Origin: Dehalococcoidia bacterium
Lineage (GTDB): Bacteria; Chloroflexota; Dehalococcoidia; GIF9; AB-539-J10
DNA length: 17,801 nucleotides
Direction of reading: 5' to 3'
NCBI GenBank assembly: GCA_023129815.1
Contig: JAGMBH010000049.1
Coordinates: 1 to 17,801, forward strand
Shown here piece by piece: positions 1 to 6,869 of the stretch. The translations under genes were made by a program, and so were the position numbers. Position 1 is the stretch's first letter, and every line of letters begins with the position of its first letter. Under the pieces are notes generated by a model, which searched no databases, had not been told where the DNA came from, and saw only the letters and a list, made by a program, of their open reading frames with translations.

Positions 1-1
1 T

Positions 2-793
2 GCTATCACTTATTACAAAGCATATTTAACTTCACGGGATCGAAAGACAGCGGGTCTAAGCAATGGGGGTAATAAGCAGCTTGGCCCACGCTCCATAAAT
101 CGCATGTTGTCAGCCCTCCGAGCTTACCTCCGCTACTTAATTGACATGGATTACCCCTGTCTTCTACCACCTGAGGCAGTTAAACTGACAAAAGCTGGCA
201 AAAAACATCCTCAGGTAGCTGAGTTTAACGATTTAGTTAGGCTAATTGAAGCGCCAACCTCCTTTGAACCAAATCCCAAGATAGCTTTGAGAAACCGCGC
301 TATACTAGAGGTATTATTTGCCACTGGAATGCGTATCTCCGAGCTGTGCAACCTGAATCGCAGCCAGATTAATGGCAGCGGGCGCATTTTCATCACCGGC
401 AAAGGCAGGAAACAGAGGTTTGTTTACTTAACCCCACGAGCTAAGCAGCATCTCGATATATACCTGAGCACACGCCATGATAATTGCCCCGCCCTATTTA
501 TTCCCTATGCCGGTAGAAATGTAGTTAACCCCAGAAAAAGAATCTCCACCAATTACCTCCAGGAAAGGATTAAAAGATATCGAGAGAAATTAAAGATTAA
601 CGTCCCTACCTCAGCACACTCCCTGAGGCATGGTTTTGCTACTTATTTAGCTGAGGAAGGTGCTAACCCAGTAGCTCTTCAGGTTCTTCTGGGGCACGAA
701 TCCTTGGATACCACCACCCGGTATGTCCATGCCTCGGATAGATATGCCGAGGAAACTCATCACAAATATCATCCCCTGGCTGAACCTGATTAG
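2..793 (+). CDS. Tyrosine recombinase/integrase (XerC/D-like), 5' end off window
   Basis: Site-specific recombinase that breaks and rejoins DNA through a phosphotyrosine intermediate. The frame is already open at base 2, so the gene starts outside the window; the ATG at 104 is internal. The first ~34 visible codons read as the end of the SAM-like core-binding domain (…RSINRMLSALRAYLRYLID). Numbered from the ATG at 104, the catalytic set is complete: R77 (GMRISEL), K100 (GKGRKQR), H172 and R175 (HSLRHGFAT), H198 (LGHES) and nucleophile Y207 (TTRYVH). The C-terminal catalytic domain is full length and ends in TAG, so the enzyme is probably active. The next gene is convergent, and a tRNA 3'-like fragment lies about 680 bp downstream, as expected beside an integrase attachment site. 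It could be a chromosomal Xer paralogue or an element integrase; the setting favours the latter. Confidence 0.9.
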   Translation, partial: AITYYKAYLTSRDRKTAGLSNGGNKQLGPRSINRMLSALRAYLRYLIDMDYPCLLPPEAVKLTKAGKKHPQVAEFNDLVRLIEAPTSFEPNPKIALRNRAILEVLFATGMRISELCNLNRSQINGSGRIFITGKGRKQRFVYLTPRAKQHLDIYLSTRHDNCPALFIPYAGRNVVNPRKRISTNYLQERIKRYREKLKINVPTSAHSLRHGFATYLAEEGANPVALQVLLGHESLDTTTRYVHASDRYAEETHHKYHPLAEPD

Positions 794-838
794 TGAGGTC
801 ACTCCGCAAAAGTATTATGTCAAATAAATTAAGCCCTC

Positions 839-880
839 CCCGAGGAGAAACAGGAGATTTTTGAAAAGAAAATCCTCGGG
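839..880. repeat. 8-bp perfect inverted repeat downstream of the integrase
   Basis: CCCGAGGA at 839-846 is matched by TCCTCGGG at 873-880, with 26 bases between. It lies in the gap between the convergent integrase and the small DNA-binding gene. There is no U-run after it on either strand, so it is not a clear intrinsic terminator. The spacing is also too wide for a tyrosine-recombinase core site. It may simply fold at the 3' end of the integrase mRNA. Confidence 0.4.
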
Positions 881-926
881 ACAAAAAACTGGTCGTGAGA
901 GGCGAAATTTGGGGGGTAAAATACCC

Positions 927-1193
927 TCATGGGTGTAAATGGACTAGTCGAGTGATTTTTGAGGGAATTTTGCGCAAAACAAGCTGAGTTTTAACCCGAA
1001 TCCTTTGCCCTACCGAAATAAAGCCCATAATTTGATAGAGTTTGCCGCCATTAGGGCCTTTAATCGTGGAGATGCGACCGGCAAAGTGAGTTCGGAGACA
1101 GCGTCTCAACACTCCAGGCTTGACCTTAGCCATCTTGGCTAGGTCTTTGCTCGTGAGGAATTTCTCCTCTCTCTTGATAGTTGCTTTTGTCAT
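927..1193 (-). CDS. Small helix-turn-helix DNA-binding protein
   Basis: An 88-residue basic protein of unknown target. Residues ~13-45 (LTSKDLAKMAKVKPGVLRRC) have the pattern of a helix-turn-helix in which the second helix is arginine-rich, followed by a short wing-like GPNGGKLYQI. The frame can be extended to an ATG at 1280 (117 aa), but I prefer the ATG at 1193. It is preceded by a strong Shine-Dalgarno AAAGGAGG with 4-base spacing, and the extra 29 residues are low-complexity Lys/Glu-rich. A promoter-like pair lies upstream at 1303-1331. The C-terminal ~35 residues lack obvious domain character, so late truncation or frameshift is possible. It is convergent with the integrase; a regulator or excisionase-type role is a guess from position only. 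Confidence 0.6.
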   Translation of the reverse strand: MTKATIKREEKFLTSKDLAKMAKVKPGVLRRCLRTHFAGRISTIKGPNGGKLYQIMGFISVGQRIRVKTQLVLRKIPSKITRLVHLHP

Positions 1194-1302
1194 CTTTCCT
1201 CCTTTCAGGATTTTATCGACCTTTTGGCTAGACTTACCCGCTAGCTGGGTTTCCTTTCCTTTAGTCTCCTTTATTTCCATTTACCTGTTACCGTATAAAT
1301 CT

Positions 1303-1331
1303 ATCTTAAGAAGGCAGGGTAAATATCTCAA
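1303..1331 (-). promoter_or_regulatory. Candidate sigma70-type promoter for the small DNA-binding gene
   Basis: On the minus strand, TTGAGA (1326-1331), a 17-base spacer and TAAGAT (1303-1308). Transcription would start near 1296, just ahead of both possible start codons (1280 and 1193). The match is imperfect (5/6 and 4/6) but the spacing is ideal. Confidence 0.4.
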
Positions 1332-1471
1332 GGGTCTTAAGAGCTAGAATAGGCAAAAATTCCTAAACTTTAGTCCTATATAGTAAGGGATAATAAGAAG
1401 GCGAGCTTTTTAGATATGGAGCTTTGGCTGAGAAAATCCAGACATGGTGGGCTATCTAGATTTGACTCACT

Positions 1472-1523
1472 GATTGTGGTGCGAAAAACCCAATCGCTGG
1501 TTCGAATCAAGCCCCCGCTACCA
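1472..1523 (+). other. Degenerate tRNA 3' fragment, possible attachment-site remnant
   Basis: The sequence carries a T-arm (GCTGG, loop TTCGAAT, CAAGC at 1496-1512, with one mismatch in the stem). It is followed by a 7-base acceptor 3' strand CCCCGCT (1513-1519), discriminator A and encoded CCA (1521-1523). Just upstream, GATTG (1472-1476) pairs with CAATC (1491-1495) around a loop containing GCGAAAA, resembling a distorted anticodon arm. No matching 5' acceptor strand (AGCGGGG) or D-arm is present upstream, so this is not an intact tRNA. A 3' tRNA piece close to a tyrosine recombinase is the usual form of an integration scar. A decayed tRNA gene is the alternative. Confidence 0.45.
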
Positions 1524-1537
1524 ATTGAATTTTATAG

Positions 1538-1566
1538 GCGCTAGCGGTAAAAAGCTGGCGCTTTTT
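1538..1566 (+). terminator. Intrinsic terminator on the plus strand, overlapping the methyltransferase 3' end
   Basis: GCGCTAGC (1538-1545) pairs with GCTGGCGC (1554-1561) with one T·G pair and an 8-base loop, followed directly by TTTTT. It is in the right orientation to stop transcription coming through the tRNA-like fragment 15 bases upstream. The hairpin also forms the last codons and stop of the minus-strand methyltransferase gene. On that strand it has no U-tract. Confidence 0.6.
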
Positions 1567-2416
1567 GTAGCTGGGCAGGATTGTCAACAGTGGGGATTAG
1601 TAAGTTACCACTGAAGAACATTATCTCGGCTCCTTTATAATGGTCAGCCGCACTATAACTAAGCTGATAAGGCAAATTTCTGCACCATTGATACACTTCT
1701 CTTATTTCTGGAGTATCGTCGTACGAAACAATCCATCTTTGATTTATATCACCAACTAAATTTGATATTGTTAAGTGGTCACCATATACATAATGGTTCT
1801 CGTATAAATCATGGCCTTTAGTATAATAGGGGGGGTCTAAATAAACTATTGATCGCAACGGAAGCGTGGGAATTACTTCGGTAATAAACTCCGCCGCATC
1901 TTGGTTATATAAGGTAATATGGTCGCTAACCCTTGATATTCTCTCTATTCTAGAGATTAAGTTAGTCTTATTATAACGTGCATCAAGTTTCCAAGGGCCA
2001 TCTTGATTTTGACCCCCTATTACACCACCACTAATAATACCTGAGCGGTTCGTCCTATTTAAAAAGAAGGTAGAAAAGCCAAGCTCTAATGTTGAGTGTC
2101 GTTCAGGATGCGCCTGGACTTCCTTCTGTCTAAACCAAGTATCTATGTCAACTGGAGTCTCATTAATAAGGCGGCATATGTTATCCGTATCTTCTAATAC
2201 CACCTGCCAAAAAGCATATATAGACTTGCTCAGGTCATTTATATGAATATGACTCGCATGCCCGCTAAATAATAAATGAAGGGCAATACCTGCCCCTCCT
2301 GCATATGGCTCTATATAATGTCCGTTTATGAGGTTATTTTCTTCAAAAACCAACCTCATAAAGTTAGCTAACCTACTTTTACCTCCGGGGTACCTAAGAG
2401 GAGTAGAATATCCCAT
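1541..2416 (-). CDS. DNA adenine methyltransferase, D12 class (Dam-like)
   Basis: N6-adenine DNA methyltransferase using S-adenosylmethionine. Motifs run in the order of the D12/alpha class: RYPGGKSRL at residues 8-16 (motif X), EPYAGGAGIAL at 36-46 (motif I, cofactor binding), FFLNRTNRSG at 117-126, and the catalytic DPPYY at 194-198 (motif IV). At 291 residues it is normal length for the family and appears intact. Its ATG lies 9 bases after the stop of the ParB-domain gene, so the two are almost certainly co-transcribed and perhaps translationally coupled. The recognition sequence cannot be told from sequence; GATC is possible but not shown. No classical restriction endonuclease is next to it. 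It could be a phage-type orphan methylase, or the protective arm of a modification-based defence pair with its neighbour. Confidence 0.93.
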   Translation of the reverse strand: MGYSTPLRYPGGKSRLANFMRLVFEENNLINGHYIEPYAGGAGIALHLLFSGHASHIHINDLSKSIYAFWQVVLEDTDNICRLINETPVDIDTWFRQKEVQAHPERHSTLELGFSTFFLNRTNRSGIISGGVIGGQNQDGPWKLDARYNKTNLISRIERISRVSDHITLYNQDAAEFITEVIPTLPLRSIVYLDPPYYTKGHDLYENHYVYGDHLTISNLVGDINQRWIVSYDDTPEIREVYQWCRNLPYQLSYSAADHYKGAEIMFFSGNLLIPTVDNPAQLQKAPAFYR

Positions 2417-2425
2417 GATGCCTAA

Positions 2426-3793
2426 TTATGGCCACATAGCCTTAAAGAATTTCTCAAAGTCGTCCCATGTCAGCTTAAGGTCATCTGCTTTAGGAGAAAG
2501 ATAGGGATTGTGGACATAAGCGTGTAATGTTTTTATCGAGACTAGATTATCTGGAGTCGAACAAGCAACCCGGATAGGCTTAAGCTCATCCGTGGACATA
2601 AGCTTATTGGATTCCATGTATTTGGCAACTTTACCAATCTTATTCGCCAAACTATCATTCTCGTGATAATTGATATTCTTTGCTTTAGCATAATTTTCAA
2701 CGCTTAGTTCGAGAAAAACGCGAAATGTAATAGCGCAGGCGTTTTCAAAACCTTTAACTTCAAGCCCTCGTAATTCCCTATAAATCTTATTAACACGAGG
2801 TGCATTTTTGATTCGCAAAACACAACTGGCTGGTATAAGCGTTGGTCTGCTGGTAGACAAGGGGACGCTTTTCTTCCCTGGCGCCACCCCTGAAACTCCC
2901 TTACTTGGAAGGACGCGTGGTTTAACAGGACCAGTCTGTGACCGCAGCTCCCAAGTTTCAACTGGTTTAGCATTGCCATCCGGCAAATCTTCTTCAGTAA
3001 ATTCATATAGGTAATTTGCCCTATCATCTTTATGGCGAATGTCATCTACAGATTTTCCTTGTGTGGCAAAATCCATCACAAGTTTTGTAAGACCATTTAT
3101 TATTTCCCCAGGCGGTAAATTTGTATTAACATAACCATCGGTTATATCTATTCCTAGGGCTTCTCTCACATCAGGGTCGCCTATAAGACGTTTGATGCTG
3201 GTAATATTAGGTTTCTTCAAGTATTCCAAATCTTCTTTATTCAGATTGGCGTTTCTCTTGACAAATTCCAACACCTGAAATTCGGGAAAAGGTTTGCCTA
3301 GCAGTTCGCTAAACCTAGCCTTTTCCTTAGCTCTCCAAGGAACCACACCTCTGCCTTCATTTTCTCCGGTGTGTCTTAATTCAATCCAATGGTTAGCCTC
3401 ATCGCGTTGGCCAAAAACAACACAAGCCAAACTCTTTATTGGACTATCATTGTATTTTTCACCATAAGCTTTAAATGTACTAACGTCTTTTGAATTATAA
3501 CCTAAAGCTGCCATAGCTGGGTCAGATAATAATTTAAGGGCAGCAAGCCGCCTGTTGCCTTCAGTCACAACAAATTTATCACTCTCATCTTTGCTAGGGG
3601 TTACAATGGATAACTCCGAAGGATTTACGCCAAAATCTACTATGTCTTTGGCAAGCTTTAAAAGTTTCCCCTTTTGGTCAAGCACTATTTCGTGCAGGGT
3701 CTCGGTCTGATCGCTTAGGATATCGTGGCGAGGATTTTTGACGTCAAATAATAACTTGTCTACTTCAATTTCCTGAACATTATATTTGGCCAT
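2426..3793 (-). CDS. ParB/Srx-domain protein with helical C-terminal domain
   Basis: A 455-residue cytosolic protein. Residues ~6-90 form a ParB/sulfiredoxin-type domain: IEVDKLLFDVKNPR at the start and the signature TEGNRRLAALKLL at 77-89, the nucleotide-binding box of this fold. Residues ~150-270 are charged and helical. A Pro/Ser/Lys-rich linker (~285-318) follows. The C-terminal ~130 residues form a separate mainly helical domain with RVFLELSVE (358-366) and HAYVHNP (424-430), which recalls HEPN-like domains, though the canonical RxxxxH is not clear. The partition-type helix-turn-helix of true ParB is not evident and no ParA is nearby, so chromosome partition is unlikely. The ATG at 3793 has a GAAGGAG site 7 bases upstream and a good promoter. 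A role as partner or effector of the methyltransferase is inference. Confidence 0.8.
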   Translation of the reverse strand: MAKYNVQEIEVDKLLFDVKNPRHDILSDQTETLHEIVLDQKGKLLKLAKDIVDFGVNPSELSIVTPSKDESDKFVVTEGNRRLAALKLLSDPAMAALGYNSKDVSTFKAYGEKYNDSPIKSLACVVFGQRDEANHWIELRHTGENEGRGVVPWRAKEKARFSELLGKPFPEFQVLEFVKRNANLNKEDLEYLKKPNITSIKRLIGDPDVREALGIDITDGYVNTNLPPGEIINGLTKLVMDFATQGKSVDDIRHKDDRANYLYEFTEEDLPDGNAKPVETWELRSQTGPVKPRVLPSKGVSGVAPGKKSVPLSTSRPTLIPASCVLRIKNAPRVNKIYRELRGLEVKGFENACAITFRVFLELSVENYAKAKNINYHENDSLANKIGKVAKYMESNKLMSTDELKPIRVACSTPDNLVSIKTLHAYVHNPYLSPKADDLKLTWDDFEKFFKAMWP

Positions 3794-3845
3794 AATAGTC
3801 TCCTTCAGCCATGATTATTCAGGAGAAGAAATTGACTCTGCCAAG

Positions 3846-3874
3846 ATATTAGACCTCCCCATAGTTTATGTCAA
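3846..3874 (-). promoter_or_regulatory. Sigma70-type promoter of the ParB-domain/methyltransferase operon
   Basis: On the minus strand, a perfect TTGACA (3869-3874), exactly 17 bases of spacer, then TAATAT (3846-3851). The predicted start of transcription is near 3839, giving a ~45-base leader before the ATG at 3793 that includes the GAAGGAG ribosome site. This is the best-formed promoter in the window and makes the two-gene operon an independent unit. Confidence 0.65.
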
Positions 3875-4340
3875 CATAGAAATCTCATTGGGTCATAGCA
3901 TCTAGACTTAGAACTAAGTTAAAAGTTTTCTATCGCCCAACAATCAGCCAAAATGTTATCTCTCAGTCAACTTGCTGGCCTATTCATTTTACCCCGCCAT
4001 GACTAAGAAGCGTGAGCGAGTAAAGAAACACACGAAGCCATAAATATCTCCGGTATGTATCTAGTAATATAGTAAGCAACCGCCCGACCAGGTTTATTGA
4101 ATTTGGACTCTAGTCCTCTTCGTCGAAGCTCGAATTTAGCTCCAAATTTGGTAGGAAATTTCTCACAGGTGTTTGGCCCGCTCTGCACTCACAGGGAGGG
4201 ATAATTCTAGGATTCTGCTGTTGAATGTCCCATTTCTCAAGCGATTGCTGTGGATTCGCCGTTGTCCAGTGCCAAAACCCTGGTATATTTGATAGGGTCA
4301 ATTATACGTTCTTTTGGCTGTACACCGAAGGTAAAATAAC
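3875..4340. other. Gene-free stretch between the ParB-domain operon and the tRNAs
   Basis: About 465 bases with no convincing coding sequence. Short open frames exist on the minus strand (4003-4188 and 4110-4301), but they overlap each other, have no ribosome sites and resemble no family I know. No clear terminator for the tRNA cluster is visible. Confidence 0.5.
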
Positions 4341-4415
4341 TGGTGGGCCCGGTAGGATTCGAACCTACGACCAACCGGTTATGAGCCGGCCGCTCTGCCA
4401 CTGAGCTACGAGCCC
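4341..4415 (-). tRNA. tRNA-Met or tRNA-Ile2, anticodon CAT
   Basis: A complete 75-base cloverleaf. The acceptor GGGCTCG pairs with CGGGCCC (one G·T), the discriminator is A and CCA is encoded. It has a D-arm with AGCTCAGTGG, an anticodon stem GCCGG/CCGGT with loop CTCATAA (anticodon CAT), and a T-arm GTAGG/CCTAC with TTCGAAT. The CAT anticodon fits elongator Met, or Ile2 after lysidine modification. The GGCTCATAACCG core and GGTCGTAGG segment look rather like Ile2, so identity is left open. It is not initiator-like by its first base pair, which is matched. Confidence 0.93.
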
Positions 4416-4420
4416 ATTTG

Positions 4421-4495
4421 TGGAGCGGGAGACGGGACTCGAACCCGCGACACCCTGCTTGGAAGGCAGGAACTCTACCACTGAGTTACTCCCGC
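4421..4495 (-). tRNA. tRNA-Gly(TCC)
   Basis: A complete 75-base cloverleaf. Acceptor GCGGGAG pairs with CTCCCGC, followed by discriminator T and encoded CCA. Anticodon stem CCTGC/GCAGG holds loop CTTCCAA (anticodon TCC). The T-arm is CGGG-type with GTTCGAGTC. It lies 5 bases from the neighbouring CAT tRNA on the same strand, so the two are one transcript. Confidence 0.95.
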
Positions 4496-4537
4496 ACCTT
4501 ACCCATTAAAAATCGAAGATTTTTATGAGGAGCGAAA

Positions 4538-4579
4538 TCGGGGTGAGAGGATTCGAACCTCCGACCTCATGGTCCCAAA
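4538..4579 (-). other. 3' half of a tRNA-Pro(TGG), cut at the anticodon loop
   Basis: Read on the minus strand, this piece begins with an anticodon loop TTTGGGA (anticodon TGG, 4575-4577). It continues with the anticodon-stem 3' strand CCATG, variable loop AGGTC, T-arm GGAGG-TTCGAAT-CCTCT, acceptor 3' strand CACCCCG and discriminator A (4538). It closely matches the 3' half of bacterial tRNA-Pro. No D-arm or acceptor 5' strand CGGGGTG is found for several hundred bases upstream, and CCA is not encoded. A clean break in the anticodon loop is the classical crossover position for tyrosine recombinases, so this is probably a displaced attachment-site half rather than a working tRNA. Confidence 0.7.
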
Positions 4580-4599
4580 TTGAGCTATAAAAAGGGCGA

Positions 4600-4962
4600 A
4601 ATCCGCCTGCCTCCTCTTGTGGAAAAGCATAGCAGTTGTGAAGTAAGAAAATCAAATCGGGCGAGAAATTAGCTGATTAAGAGTCGGGGAGTTGCTGAAC
4701 CCCTGGAACCCTGGAACCCTTGTTTCCCCCTCGGTTGAGGGTTCGAACGACTACAAACATTGCATTTTATAAAATATGTGTAAGTCATCTGCCTCAGTGT
4801 TGGGCAAGCAAATCCCTGATTACAGCGGCACTCCATATGGGACGAGGAGATTATTGGCTGAAGAAGGCAGGCCAAATGCTATTTCCCGCTGGTTGCCCGC
4901 TATTTCACTTCCCTCTCCCCAAAATTTCCTCACCAAGTTTTTAAGCTCAAAATATGCCGCTC
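4600..4962. other. Gene-free stretch between the tRNA-Pro fragment and the LivM-like gene
   Basis: About 360 bases downstream of the last transporter gene. Open frames on both strands here lack ribosome sites and family resemblance. It holds a tandem 8-base repeat CTGGAACC (4703-4718) and no recognisable terminator for the transporter operon. If the tRNA-Pro fragment is an integration scar, this is the edge of the inserted DNA. Confidence 0.45.
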
Positions 4963-5928
4963 TCACTCACCTCCGGTATATGATGGCTTTCTGCGGCGGA
5001 AGAGCCCCCTTAACCTGCCGCTACGACTCATTTCACCCACGATGCCGTTGGGCAAAAACATGATGACCAAGCAGACGATAACACCAAAGACAAGTCTGCT
5101 TGCTGCTCCAAGCGGGACACGCAATAGCTCGTTAAGAACATAGTAAATAACTGCACCAAGAGCGGGGCCCCCCAAGGTACCAGCACCTCCCATCATGACG
5201 CACAATACTATCATTACCGAAATATGGATCAACCCGAAGACTATGTCAGGCTCAATAAACCCGTGATAATTCATGTAGAAGGCCCCGGCCAGCCCAGTAA
5301 ACAGGGCGCTGGGAATAAGAGCATACAGTTTATATTTGGTAGTGGGAATCCCTAGCCCTTCAGCAGCATCTTGGTCTTCTCTGATAGCTAGAAAATAATA
5401 CCCAAACTTAGAACGCATCAGGCGATAGCAAGTATAAATACACAAAGCAGTTATGGCCAGCATGATATAGTAATACGGCTCCTTGACACCTGGCCAGGTG
5501 CGCATTGTCAATATACCAACTGCTCCGTTAGTCAACGATTCCCAGTTAAGCGCCACTAGTCGGAATATCTCGCCCAGTGCAAGGAGAGACAAGGTAAAAT
5601 AAGGACCCCGAAGCCGAAAACAGATTAGCCCTATAGGCGTGCCAATAATTACAGCCATAACAGGTCCCAGCAACAACCCCCACCAGGGAGACACGCCAAA
5701 ATGGTGTGCCATCAATCCAGCCGAGTAAGCACCAACGCCAAAGAAGAGGGTGTGTCCCAAGGAAACTTGGCCGGCATATCCTCCCAGTAAGTTCCAAGAG
5801 CTCGCCAAGGTTATCCACATTAAGGTCATAATAATTATATCTTTGTAATAAGAGGCTTGAATCATCCAAGGAAGGGCTAAAAGGACAATAGCTACCACAG
5901 TTAATGATAGCTTGTTTCTTTTTGTCAT
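4963..5928 (-). CDS. livM: Branched-chain amino acid ABC transporter permease, LivM-like
   Basis: Inner-membrane permease subunit of a hydrophobic/branched-chain amino acid ABC importer, 321 residues, the usual LivM length. About eight to nine hydrophobic segments are visible. The LivM signature GYAGQVSLGH is at 50-59, LRGPYFTLSLLALGE at 106-120, and the cytoplasmic coupling loop AIREDQDAAEGLGI at 181-194, which contacts the ATPase. Its ATG is 4 bases from the LivH-like stop, and that TGA is inside its own ribosome site (AAAGGTGAGAAG), so translation is coupled. It is the last gene of the operon in this window. The livG/livF ATPase genes that normally follow are absent; tRNAs come next instead. 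Confidence 0.93.
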   Translation of the reverse strand: MTKRNKLSLTVVAIVLLALPWMIQASYYKDIIIMTLMWITLASSWNLLGGYAGQVSLGHTLFFGVGAYSAGLMAHHFGVSPWWGLLLGPVMAVIIGTPIGLICFRLRGPYFTLSLLALGEIFRLVALNWESLTNGAVGILTMRTWPGVKEPYYYIMLAITALCIYTCYRLMRSKFGYYFLAIREDQDAAEGLGIPTTKYKLYALIPSALFTGLAGAFYMNYHGFIEPDIVFGLIHISVMIVLCVMMGGAGTLGGPALGAVIYYVLNELLRVPLGAASRLVFGVIVCLVIMFLPNGIVGEMSRSGRLRGLFRRRKPSYTGGE

Positions 5929-5932
5929 CTTC

Positions 5933-6808
5933 TCACCTTTTAATTAAGCTCTTGAAGCCATAGGGCAGGAATAGAAGCACCAGGATGAAGATAATCAGGC
6001 CAACAACATCTCTATATCCCATGGCCCAATAAGTAGCGCCGAGGGATTCAGCGATACCCAAAATTAAGCCACCGGAAAGAGCCCCCACAGTGCTCCCCAT
6101 GCCTCCCAAAACAGTGATAATAAAAGCTTTGATTGTAAACATAGGGCAAATATCCGGCCAAAGGTAAAACATAGGTAGAAACAAAACACCTCCGGCAGCA
6201 GCCAGAGCTGCACCTAGGCCGTAGGTAATAGCGGTAATCCTAACAGAATTGACTCCCATATATCTGGCGGCATCCCTATCCTGAGCCGTTGCCCGAATTG
6301 ACCGGCCTAAATCAGTCCTGCTAAGAAAAATGTGTAGAGCAGCAACAAGCGCCATAGCAATGCCAAAGCCAATAGCCATGGGAATGCTCACCGATATATC
6401 TCCTAAGAAAAAGGTACTTGTGGAGTAGCTTGTACGGACAGTGTAATAATCTGACTTGAAAATAGCCCGTATAACTTCGGTTAACACCATTACAATGCCT
6501 AAAGTCAATAAAAGTTGGCTTTGAGGCAGAATTGTCTCTACGCCGTAAACACGCTGGATCATATACCTCTGGATTAGAAAGCCGATGCCGAACAAAATGG
6601 GCATGACCACAAACATGCTGAGGTAAGGGTCAATCCCCCAGACATTAAACAGAACCCAAGCAATATACATGCTCACCATTATCAATGCTCCATGAGCCAA
6701 GTTGATGATCTTCATCACCCCCATTATAAGTGTCATGCCAATAGCAATGAGGGCATAGATGCCGCCAAGCAGTAAACCACTTACAACTGTCTGACCAAAT
6801 AATGTCAT
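5933..6808 (-). CDS. livH: Branched-chain amino acid ABC transporter permease, LivH-like
   Basis: Second permease subunit of the Liv-type importer, 291 residues and full length. The N-terminal family signature runs from GLLLGGIYALIAIGMTLIMG to INLAHG (residues 11-40), and the ATPase-coupling loop IRATAQDRDAARYMGVN is at 171-187. About eight membrane segments can be seen. The ATG at 6808 lacks a strong Shine-Dalgarno sequence, so its expression may rely on read-through or coupling past the hairpin at 6838-6869 that separates it from the binding-protein gene. It forms a heterodimer with the LivM-like product encoded directly downstream. Confidence 0.93.
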   Translation of the reverse strand: MTLFGQTVVSGLLLGGIYALIAIGMTLIMGVMKIINLAHGALIMVSMYIAWVLFNVWGIDPYLSMFVVMPILFGIGFLIQRYMIQRVYGVETILPQSQLLLTLGIVMVLTEVIRAIFKSDYYTVRTSYSTSTFFLGDISVSIPMAIGFGIAMALVAALHIFLSRTDLGRSIRATAQDRDAARYMGVNSVRITAITYGLGAALAAAGGVLFLPMFYLWPDICPMFTIKAFIITVLGGMGSTVGALSGGLILGIAESLGATYWAMGYRDVVGLIIFILVLLFLPYGFKSLIKR

Positions 6809-6837
6809 ATCAGTTCAATCCAAATCCAGATATGGAT

Positions 6838-6869
6838 AATAAATGGGGGGTAGTTACCCCCCATTTATT
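6838..6869 (-). promoter_or_regulatory. 13-bp intercistronic hairpin between binding-protein and permease genes
   Basis: AATAAATGGGGGG (6838-6850) pairs perfectly with CCCCCCATTTATT (6857-6869) around a 6-base loop, beginning at the stop codon of the binding-protein gene. No run of T follows on the minus strand, so it is a weak terminator or, more likely, an mRNA-stabilising or attenuating stem. Such hairpins are known to keep periplasmic binding protein in excess over permease. Confidence 0.75.

Noticed and set aside
927..1280. 117-residue version of the small DNA-binding protein
   Set aside because: The internal ATG at 1193 has a far better ribosome site; the N-terminal extension is Lys/Glu-rich filler. 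Not excluded, since the candidate promoter lies upstream of both.
4003..4301. Two overlapping minus-strand open frames of about 60 codons
   Set aside because: They overlap each other in different frames, have no ribosome sites, and the translations resemble nothing known.
4505..4527. AAAAATC-GAA-GATTTTT hairpin between the tRNAs as a terminator
   Set aside because: It is entirely A-T rich apart from one pair, and would interrupt the tRNA transcript; probably chance.
4703..4718. Tandem CTGGAACC repeat as a CRISPR or mobile-element end
   Set aside because: Only two 8-base units and no spacer structure; no CRISPR array is present anywhere in the window.
4735..4760. A T-loop-like GGGTTCGAAC that might mark another tRNA
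   Set aside because: The flanking bases do not form a T-stem and no acceptor or anticodon arm is nearby; GTTCGAAC is simply self-complementary.
4669..5063. Open frames on both strands between the tRNAs and the LivM-like gene
   Set aside because: The plus-strand frame runs into the LivM-like gene antisense, composition is low-complexity, and there is no ribosome site. I treat the region as non-coding.
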